Assembly: GCA_002110465.1 (NCBI GenBank)
Contig: NEED01000071.1
Span: 240,522-304,521 of the forward strand
DNA from: an unicellular cyanobacterium SU2
Lineage (GTDB): Bacteria > Cyanobacteriota > Cyanobacteriia > Cyanobacteriales > Microcystaceae
Length of the DNA stretch: 64,000 bases
Direction of reading: 5' to 3'
Shown: positions 1-8,400 of the stretch, piece by piece
Layout of the letters: each line of letters starts with the position of its first letter
Numbering within the stretch: position 1 is the stretch's first letter
The notes under the pieces: model-generated
Seen by the model: the letters and a program-made list of their open reading frames with translations, nothing else
Database searches by the model: none
Told to the model about the DNA's origin: nothing
Made by a program: the position numbers and the translations under genes

Positions 1-1
1 T

Positions 2-1051
2 CTAATTCCTCTAGAAAATCAAGAAAATATTTTAGTGATTGCTATGCACCATATTATCTCTGATGCTTGGTCAGTTGGACTATTTATTCAAGAAATATCT
101 ACTTATTATAATAGCTATTCTCAAGAAGAAAACCTATCTTTATCTCCCTTAAAAGTTCAATATGCTGATTATGCTATATGGCAAAGACAATGGCTGGAAA
201 GTGAGTCATTTGACCAGCAATTAAAGTATTGGAACAATCAACTTAAAAAGGCTCCTCCTTGTCTCAATTTACCCCTAGATAACCCTCGCCCTAAAAGACA
301 AACCTATGAAGGAAATACCTCAAAATTTGCGTTATCTTCTCAGTTAATAGAACAAGTAAAAACTTTGAGCAAAAGGGAAGATGCAACCTTGTTTATGACC
401 TTATTAACTGCTTTTAATAGTTTGTTATATTGTTACAGTGAAGATGAGGACATTTGTCTAGGTTACCCTATTGCTAACCGACAACGACAAGAAACTCAAA
501 ACATGATCGGATTCTTTGTTAATACCTTAGTGTTACGCACCGATTGTTCAGGAAATCCTACTTTGAGAGAACTTTTGAATCGGGTAAAAACGATGGCTAT
601 TGATGCTTATTCTCACCAAGAAGTACCTTTTGAAAAAATAATTGAAGCATTAAATATTGAACGAAATTTAAGTTATAATCCTCTCTTTCAGACCTGGTTT
701 GTTATCGATAATGATCAAACCTCTAATTTGGATTTTTCCGATTTAGATTGGAAAATGAGGGACATTAATTATAACTCCGTTCGTCATGATTTGAGTTTGA
801 GACTCTCAGAAAAATCAGGACAAATGGTGGGATATTTTGAGTACAAAACTAGCTTGTTTAATCAAAATACTATCATCTCAATGCAAGAGGATTTTAAACT
901 AATATTAAACTGTTTAGTTAATAATCCTAATCAACATTTAACTGAAATTAAAGCTATCATTGCTCAGAAAAAAGAGGAACGAAAGAATCAACAAGAACAA
1001 GCTTTATTATCTAATATGCGTCAAAAACTAAAACGTCGCAAACGTAGATAA
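2..1051 (+). CDS. NRPS C-terminal part (condensation domain), 5' end outside window
   Basis: The reading frame is open from base 2, so this is the last 349 residues of a longer protein. It is most of a condensation domain: the HHIISDAWS motif (HHxxxDxW) near residue 16 is intact, and the later C-domain motifs IGFFVNTLVLRTD and HQEVPFEKI follow. The HHxxxD histidine catalyses peptide bond formation between two carrier-bound aminoacyl groups. The protein ends directly after the C domain with a very basic tail (KLKRRKRR) and has no A domain of its own, so the acceptor module must be on another protein. The TauD-like hydroxylase starts 49 bases downstream, and the Asp-activating module follows it. 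By analogy with the protein at 5453-11086, where C and hydroxylase are fused, this C domain probably joins the growing chain to (hydroxy)Asp on the protein at 2166-5453. Confidence 0.9.
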   Translation, partial: LIPLENQENILVIAMHHIISDAWSVGLFIQEISTYYNSYSQEENLSLSPLKVQYADYAIWQRQWLESESFDQQLKYWNNQLKKAPPCLNLPLDNPRPKRQTYEGNTSKFALSSQLIEQVKTLSKREDATLFMTLLTAFNSLLYCYSEDEDICLGYPIANRQRQETQNMIGFFVNTLVLRTDCSGNPTLRELLNRVKTMAIDAYSHQEVPFEKIIEALNIERNLSYNPLFQTWFVIDNDQTSNLDFSDLDWKMRDINYNSVRHDLSLRLSEKSGQMVGYFEYKTSLFNQNTIISMQEDFKLILNCLVNNPNQHLTEIKAIIAQKKEERKNQQEQALLSNMRQKLKRRKRR

Positions 1052-1100
1052 ATCAAACCCTTTCTTAGCTTACCGTTCAATAATTAAAATAGAAATACCC

Positions 1101-2096
1101 GTGACACCTAAAACTTTTAAAACTACTAAACGGCGATCCATTAATCTATTCAATGCTCAATTAACTAAACAATATTTATTAGATAATCATGTCATTCCTT
1201 TGGTTATCGAAACAACACAAGAGCAAGTCAATCTTTTGTCTTGGAGTCTCAATTATCAGGATTTAATTGATACTCATTTGCAGAAAGAAGGAGCTATTTT
1301 ATTCAGAGGATTTGAGATAGGAAATATAGATAACTTTGAAATATTTATGACTTCTTTATGTGATAGTCTCCTCGATTATTCTTACGGCTCTACCCCTAGA
1401 AATAGGTTAAAAGGAAAAGTTTATACTTCGACAGAATATCCTCCAAACCAGTCTATTCCTTTACATAATGAGATGTCTTATACATCAAATTATCCTTGGA
1501 AAATTGCTTTTTATTGTGTTAAATCAGCCGAAAAAGGAGGAGCGACACCTATTGCTGATAGTCGGAGAATATTCCAGAAAATTGATCCCACAATTCGGAA
1601 AAAGTTTCAAGAAAAAGGAATCATGTATGTAAGAAATTATAGTAATAAACTAGACTTACCGTGGCAAAAAGTATTTCAGACTGATGATAAAGCTACAGTT
1701 GAAGCCTATTGTAAAAAAGCGGGGATTGAATTTCAATGGATCAGTAATAACCTCAGAACTTGTGAAGTTTGTCAAGCTGTTATTAAGCATCCTCAAACAC
1801 AAGAAATGGTATGGTTTAATCAAGCTCATTTATTTCATGTTTCTAGCTTGCAACCAGAGGTTAAAAATAACCTGTTAGCTGTTTTAAATGAAGATGAATT
1901 ACCCCGTAATACTTATTATGGTGATGGTAAACCTATCGAAGATTCAGTCTTAGAAGAAATTCGTCATATTTACCAACAAGAAACCGTTTGTTTTCCCTGG
2001 CAATCAGGAGATTTATTACTACTAGATAATTTATTAACGGCACATGGCCGTCAGCCTTTTTCCGGTTCTCGTCAAGTAGTGGTGGCCATGGGATAA
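1101..2096 (+). CDS. SyrP-like TauD/TfdA Fe(II)/2-oxoglutarate hydroxylase
   Basis: A 331-residue member of the TauD/TfdA superfamily. The iron-binding triad is visible as HNE near residue 121 (PLHNEMSY, the HxE form found in SyrP/clavaminate-synthase-like enzymes) and a distal His in LTAHGR near residue 316, followed by the Arg that holds 2-oxoglutarate. SyrP-type enzymes hydroxylate the beta carbon of Asp bound to an NRPS carrier protein. The next gene encodes an A domain with an Asp code, so beta-hydroxylation of Asp is the likely reaction (inference). It starts at GTG without a strong ribosome binding site, 49 bases after the NRPS stop. Its basic N-terminus (KTFKTTKRRS) resembles the linker between C domain and hydroxylase in the fused copy at 5453-11086. 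Confidence 0.85.
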   Translation: MTPKTFKTTKRRSINLFNAQLTKQYLLDNHVIPLVIETTQEQVNLLSWSLNYQDLIDTHLQKEGAILFRGFEIGNIDNFEIFMTSLCDSLLDYSYGSTPRNRLKGKVYTSTEYPPNQSIPLHNEMSYTSNYPWKIAFYCVKSAEKGGATPIADSRRIFQKIDPTIRKKFQEKGIMYVRNYSNKLDLPWQKVFQTDDKATVEAYCKKAGIEFQWISNNLRTCEVCQAVIKHPQTQEMVWFNQAHLFHVSSLQPEVKNNLLAVLNEDELPRNTYYGDGKPIEDSVLEEIRHIYQQETVCFPWQSGDLLLLDNLLTAHGRQPFSGSRQVVVAMG

Positions 2097-2165
2097 AATT
2101 TATAGACTTTATTGCAAAAGGTTCTTCATTATGTTATTCTCTATTGAGAGTGAGGAGCAATAACG

Positions 2166-5100
2166 ATGACAGATTTTGAAACACTTTTACAACCAGATAG
2201 CAATGAGGGATTTCGTCTATCTCCTCAACAACAAAGAACTTGGTTATTACAAGGATTAGAATCGGCCTATCAATATCAAGTGAGTGGCTCATTGCTCATT
2301 GAGGGAAATCTTGGTATTGAATCATTAAAAAGGGCGATTAATCACGTTTTAAAACGTCACGAAATTTTGCGTACAATTTTCCCCTGTTTGCCTGAAATGA
2401 CTATTCCTTTTCAGCAAATATTATCTATTCCTAAATTAGACTGGCAAGAAGAGACTCTAAGTGATTTTAACTCTCTTGATGCTGTTAAAAGGTTTAAATC
2501 CCTCAATTTTGTGATAACTGAGTTTAATCAAATTTCCTTTAAGTTTGATAAAATTCCTCCGATTAAGTTTAAATTAGTCAGATTATTAGAGCATAACCAT
2601 ATCCTACTGATTCGCTTATCTGCTTTATGTGCAGATAGTCAGTCTTTTAATTTCTTAGTTCAAGAAATAATTGCAGTTTATAAGAATAACCAGACAGAGG
2701 AAAATTTAGCAGAGATTGAGATACAATATGCTGATATTGCTGAATGGTTTCATGAACTGTTAGAAGAAGAAGAAGGAGCGATCGCAAAAGATTATTGGCG
2801 AGAAAAAGGCAAGGAATATCAGCCTGAACCTCCTTTAGTAATTGAGAAGCAGAATCAACAAGGTTTTGACTTTATCCCCCAGTTAGAGCAAATTACGGTA
2901 TCCTCTGAAGTCTGGGAGAAGATTCAAGGGTTCGTAGCAACCTGTAATATTGACCTAGAAAACTTCTTTTATAGCAGTTTTGTGACTTTTATCTACAAAA
3001 TAACTGGAAAATCGTCTTTTTTCTTGGGTAGGAAAACTCAGGGACGCAGTTATGAAGAGTTAGAACAAGGTATTGGTTTATTTGCTAAATATCTACCGAA
3101 TAAAATTGAGTTAAATGAAGAAGTAAGCTTTCTGGAAATACTGGAACTTAATCAACTGAATAATTCAGAAAATAAGAAATGGCAAGATTATTTTACTTGG
3201 GATAATTTTCAAGAAAAAGACAAGAATATTAATGAAACAATTTTGTCATACGGTTTTGAATGGGACGAGTCCATATCAGAAAATAGAGTTAATAATGTTT
3301 CTTTTTCTCTCAGTAATAAAACAAGCGTTACTGAACCCTTTAAACTTAAATTAATCGTTCAAAATAAAGATAATTATTTAAACCTATTTTTAGCTTACAA
3401 TGAGCATAGCTTTAATAGTAAAATGATTAAAAAGCTTTGCAATCAATACAAAATACTACTACAAAGCATAATTATTAAACCTAATTTAACTATCGATCAA
3501 TTAAATATTCTCAGCATCGAAGACAAAGAAGAAATTTTAAATCAATTTAATTTAACTAGCCTTGAATATTCCAGCGAAAACCTAATTTATCAACAATTTG
3601 AACAGCAAGCTAAACTTAAACCCGAACAAATAGCAATTATTGATGAAAACCAGTCATTAACTTATCAACAATTAAACCAAAAATCTAACCAACTTGCTCA
3701 TTATCTTTTTAAGAAAGGAGTCCAACCCGATACCATTGTTCCTCTATTAGTTGACCGTTCCCTTGACTTTATCATAGGAATGTTAGCTATTCTCAAAGCA
3801 GGAGGTGCCTATCTTCCCCTAGATGCAACCTTACCTCAAGAAGCTTTAAAATTGCGCTTAGAAGATGTCAAAGCGAAATTTATCGTGACGAAAGACGATT
3901 TTAAAGAATATTTGGCTGATATTGCTGTCGAAACAGCTAATTTAGACCAAGAAAAGGATAACCTTGCCCAAGAACCCACCCACAACCTTAATATTCCAGT
4001 GGCTCCCGACAATTTAGTATATGTCATCTATACTTCGGGGTCAACCGGCAAACCAAAGGGTGTTACCGTGGAACATCAACAACTGTGTAACTATGTTTAT
4101 GGGATTCAAGACAAGCTAGACTTACCCCCAGACAGGAACTTTGCAAATGTATCCAGTTTTGCAGCAGATTTAGGAAATACCGCTATTTTCCCCCCATTAT
4201 GTACAGGGGGCTGTGTTCATCTCATCTCCCAAGATAGAATCATGGATGCAGAAGGGTTTGCAGAATACTGCGACTCTCATTCCATCGACTGCTTAAAAAT
4301 TGTCCCATCGCACCTATCCACTCTATTAATCGCTGCTAAACATCCTGAGAAGATTTTACCCAAAAAACGGTTGATTTTAGGCGGAGAAGCTTCAAACTGG
4401 CAGTTAATTGAGAAAATCAGGGAATATGCCCCTAATTGTTCTATCTATAACCATTATGGCCCCACTGAAACCACCATCGGTGTGTTAACCTATCCTATCA
4501 CCTCAGATCAACCCATCAGCGACTTAAACACCGTTCCTTTGGGGACTCCCATTGCTAATACGCAGATATACATTTTGGACAGATATCTGCAACCGGTTCC
4601 CATCGGAGTAGGAGGAGAACTTTACATCGGTGGAAAAAACCTATCTAGGGGTTATTTAAACCAGCCAGACTTAACAGCAGAGCGTTTTATTGATAATCCT
4701 TTTAATAAAGAAACAAAACTGTATAAAACAGGAGATTTAGCTCGATATTTACCCGATGGAACCATCGAATTTTTAGGAAGAAGCGATCGCCAGGTAAAAA
4801 TAAGGGGCTTTCGTATCGAGTTAGGGGAAGTGGAAGCCGCCTTAAGACAGCATCCTCACATACAAGAAGTTGTGGTTACCCCTTGGGAAGCATCCCCTGG
4901 AAACCCTAGCTTAATAGCTTACCTCATTAGTTCAAGGAAGGAAACAACAGAAAAAGCAGAATTAACCTCCTTTTTAGCCCAAAAAATTCCTGATTTCATG
5001 ATTCCTAATCATTTCCTATGGTTAGATACCCTACCCTTAACCCCCAATGGCAAAATTAACCATAAAGAACTACCTTCCCCCGAAACAATCAGTCTTGAGA

Positions 5101-5453
5101 CAAACTATGTCCCCCCTAAAACGGTAATAGAAGAGATTTTATGTGATATTTGGGCTGATTTGCTTTCCTTAAAAAAAATAGGAGTGAATCACAGCTTTTT
5201 TGACCTGGGGGGACATTCCCTTTTAGCCACCCAACTCATTTCTCGTATTCGTCAAACCTTCCGGGCTGAAATTACCCTCAGAGACTTATTTGACGACCCG
5301 ACCATCGCCCATTTGTCCCAAACCCTCATATCCCGTGAACCTAAACCCGGCCAAACCGAAAAAATTGCCCAAACCCTGAAAAAGCTAAACAGTTTATCCC
5401 CCGAAGAAAAACAAAAAATGCTGGCAGAAAAACGACAAGGAGGACACCAATAA
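2166..5453 (+). CDS. NRPS module: inactive C-like (interface) domain - A (Asp) - T
   Basis: 1095 residues. Residues ~15-460 have a C-domain fold, but where HHxxxDG should be the sequence is SALCADSQSF (~150), so the catalytic His pair is gone. This resembles the 'interface' domains described for modules served by Asp beta-hydroxylases. The A domain (~480-985) has YTSGSTGKPKG (~621) and YGPTETT. Hand alignment to GrsA gives specificity residues D-L-T-K-L-G-H-I-G-K (ADLGNT, LKIVP, LILGGE, NHYGPTETTIG), which matches the known Asp code. The T domain has GGHSLLA (Ser ~1017). The stop codon overlaps the next start (TAATG), so translation is probably coupled. Peptide bond formation likely depends on the C domain at the end of the upstream NRPS. 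Confidence 0.9.
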   Translation: MTDFETLLQPDSNEGFRLSPQQQRTWLLQGLESAYQYQVSGSLLIEGNLGIESLKRAINHVLKRHEILRTIFPCLPEMTIPFQQILSIPKLDWQEETLSDFNSLDAVKRFKSLNFVITEFNQISFKFDKIPPIKFKLVRLLEHNHILLIRLSALCADSQSFNFLVQEIIAVYKNNQTEENLAEIEIQYADIAEWFHELLEEEEGAIAKDYWREKGKEYQPEPPLVIEKQNQQGFDFIPQLEQITVSSEVWEKIQGFVATCNIDLENFFYSSFVTFIYKITGKSSFFLGRKTQGRSYEELEQGIGLFAKYLPNKIELNEEVSFLEILELNQLNNSENKKWQDYFTWDNFQEKDKNINETILSYGFEWDESISENRVNNVSFSLSNKTSVTEPFKLKLIVQNKDNYLNLFLAYNEHSFNSKMIKKLCNQYKILLQSIIIKPNLTIDQLNILSIEDKEEILNQFNLTSLEYSSENLIYQQFEQQAKLKPEQIAIIDENQSLTYQQLNQKSNQLAHYLFKKGVQPDTIVPLLVDRSLDFIIGMLAILKAGGAYLPLDATLPQEALKLRLEDVKAKFIVTKDDFKEYLADIAVETANLDQEKDNLAQEPTHNLNIPVAPDNLVYVIYTSGSTGKPKGVTVEHQQLCNYVYGIQDKLDLPPDRNFANVSSFAADLGNTAIFPPLCTGGCVHLISQDRIMDAEGFAEYCDSHSIDCLKIVPSHLSTLLIAAKHPEKILPKKRLILGGEASNWQLIEKIREYAPNCSIYNHYGPTETTIGVLTYPITSDQPISDLNTVPLGTPIANTQIYILDRYLQPVPIGVGGELYIGGKNLSRGYLNQPDLTAERFIDNPFNKETKLYKTGDLARYLPDGTIEFLGRSDRQVKIRGFRIELGEVEAALRQHPHIQEVVVTPWEASPGNPSLIAYLISSRKETTEKAELTSFLAQKIPDFMIPNHFLWLDTLPLTPNGKINHKELPSPETISLETNYVPPKTVIEEILCDIWADLLSLKKIGVNHSFFDLGGHSLLATQLISRIRQTFRAEITLRDLFDDPTIAHLSQTLISREPKPGQTEKIAQTLKKLNSLSPEEKQKMLAEKRQGGHQ

Positions 5454-8400
5454 TGCGTGCAGAAGACTTAGAACTTTTGGACTACTTACTCGAAGACCAA
5501 GGGGTTGATACTGCATCACCTCAAGGCATACCCCCACGAGATAACGCTGATGATATTCCCTTATCATCGGCACAAACAAGACTATGGTTTCTCACCCAGT
5601 TAGACCCCCAAAGTTGTGCCTATAATTTGCCTTCGGCATTGAGATTAAGAGGAAAACTGAACTTTCAAGCCCTTGAGGACAGTATTAACGAAATTGTCCA
5701 ACGTCATGAGGTTTTACGGACGATTTTTAGGGAAGTTGAAGGACAACCCCAGGCTGATGTTATCCCCAAGTTAACCCTTACTATTCCTATTATTGACCTG
5801 CGTGGCCATTCTCAGGCTGACACCACTAACGAAGTTGAACGGTTAAGGCAACAAGAGGAAGAAACGCCTTTTAACTTGACCAATGGGCCATTAATACGCT
5901 TAAAAGTCTTGTATTTGACCGATGACGAACAGATACTCCTGTTAAACCTCCATCATATTGTTGCCGATGCTTGGTCAAAAGGGGTATTTATCGAAGAATT
6001 AAGACAACTGTATCACGCCTTTTCTCAAGGGAAACCCTCTCCCCTGCCAGCTTTACCCATTCAATACGCGGACTTTGCCCACTGGCAACAAAAACGCCTC
6101 CAAGGGGACGCATTAACCCAACAACTCGACTATTGGAAGCAGCAACTAACGGATATTACCCCCTTATCCTTGCCTACTGACCAACCTCGTCCTCTTACCC
6201 AAACTTTCAACGGAGGTAGTGAGTCATTTATTTTACCATCTGAGGTAACACAACAGTTAAAAAGTTTAGCAAAGCAACAAGATAGTACCCTATTTATGAC
6301 CTTGTTGAGTGCATTTGTTGTCTTACTGTATCGCTATACTCAGCAAGAAGATATTTGTGTGGGTTCTCCCATCGCTAACCGAAGTCACCCAGAAATTGAG
6401 CCATTAATTGGCTTTTTCTTAAACACATTAGTTTTTCGGACTAATTTATCAGAAAATCCTAGCTTTTTGGATGTATTAAGTCGGGTTAAAAAAGTCTGTT
6501 TAGAAGCATACGAGAATCAAGATTTCCCCTTTGAAAAATTAGTTGAAAAACTGCAACCCTCACGTCATTTGAATCATTCACCTTTATTTCAAGTGATGTT
6601 TACCTTACAGAAAAATACAACTAAAAATAATCTTTCATTGCCTGGGTTATCCGTAGAGGTTATTGAGAAGGAATGGACAACGGCAAAATTTGATCTATCT
6701 CTGAACATGGAAGAGACAGAAGACGGGGTAAAAGCCATATTTGAATATAATACAGATATCTTTGAAAGGGAAACTATACAAAGAATGGTCAAGCATTTTC
6801 TAAGTCTATTAGATAATATTATTGCTTTTCCTAATCAAAGTATTCAAACCGTACCTTTATTAACCGAACTAGAAAAAAAACAAATCTTAAAAGACTGGAA
6901 TCAAACAGAAATCAATTATCCTAAAAATAGTTGTTTACATCACCTCTTTGAAAAACAAGTTGAGAAAACACCCGACACCGTAGCCCTTGAATTTGAAAAC
7001 GATAAATTAACCTATTCTCAACTCAATGAAAAAGCCAATAATTTAGCATTTTATTTGCAAAAATCAGGAGTTAAACCTAATGATTTAGTGGCTATTTGTA
7101 TGGAACGTTCTATTGAAATGGTCATCGGACTCTTAGCCATTCTCAAAGTAGGAGGAACCTACATACCCCTTGACCCTGCCTATCCTCAAGAACGCATTAA
7201 TTATATATTAGAATATAGTCAAGTTGAAGTCATTTTAACTCAGTCTTGGGTGTGGGAAGGGAACAGAGAAAAATATATCATCATAGAAGTTGATACCCAA
7301 ACCCCAAACCCCGAACTCCGAACCCCAAACTCCGAACCCCAAACCCCCGAAGACTTAGCCTACATCATCTATACTTCAGGTTCGACAGGAAAACCCAAAG
7401 GAGTCGAAATATCCCACCAAGCCATTGTTAACTTTCTCTATTCAATGGCGCAACAACCAGGCATCAACTCCGACGACATTTTACTATCTATTACCACCCT
7501 ATCATTCGACATAGCAGGGTTAGAACTATTCTTACCCTTAATAACCGGGGCAAAAGTGGTATTAGCCAGTAGAGAAACCGCCATCGATGGAGTCGCCTTA
7601 AGTCAAAAAATAGACCAATGTAACGCCAGTATAATGCAAGCAACTCCCGCCACATGGCAAATGTTAATAGATGCCGGATGGCAAGGAAAAAAAGACCTAA
7701 AAATTCTTTGTGGTGGGGAAGCATTAAGCCAACCCTTAGCCAAAGACTTACTCACAAAAAGTAGTGAACTGTGGAATATGTACGGACCAACAGAAACCAC
7801 CGTATGGTCAATGATAGAAAAAATAGAAACAGAAGAGAATATTACTATTGGTCGTCCGATAAATAACACCCAAATCTATATCCTAGATAACCATTTACAA
7901 CCAGTACCTATAGGGATACCAGGACATCTTTATATCGGAGGAGATGGGTTAGCTAGGGGATATGTGAACCGTCCAGACTTAACAGAAGAAAGATTTATCA
8001 AAAGTCCCTTTAACCCAGACAAAAGAATCTATAAAACAGGAGACTTAGCACGATATTTATCCAATGGAAAAGTCGAATATAGAGGAAGAAGTGACTATCA
8101 AGTAAAAATCCGAGGGTTTAGAATAGAACTAGGAGAAATAGAAAATCAGTTAAATCAACATTCAGAGGTAAAAAACTCTGTAGTGATAGCTAAAAAAGAA
8201 GCATCAGAAATCAAGAGGTTAGTTATCTATTATATTGCCAAAAAAGAAGAGAGTGTTACCAGTGAAGATTTAAGGAGTTATTTAAAGACAAAACTTCCAG
8301 ATTATATGGTTCCTTCGGTTTTTATTCCTTTAGATGAATTTCCTTTAACGCCTAATGGAAAAATAAACCGCAAAGCTTTATCTGAACTCCAGGAAACTTT

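Noticed and set aside
1684..1878. Out-of-frame ORF inside the SyrP-like gene
   Set aside because: It overlaps a clear enzyme in another frame and has no family resemblance.
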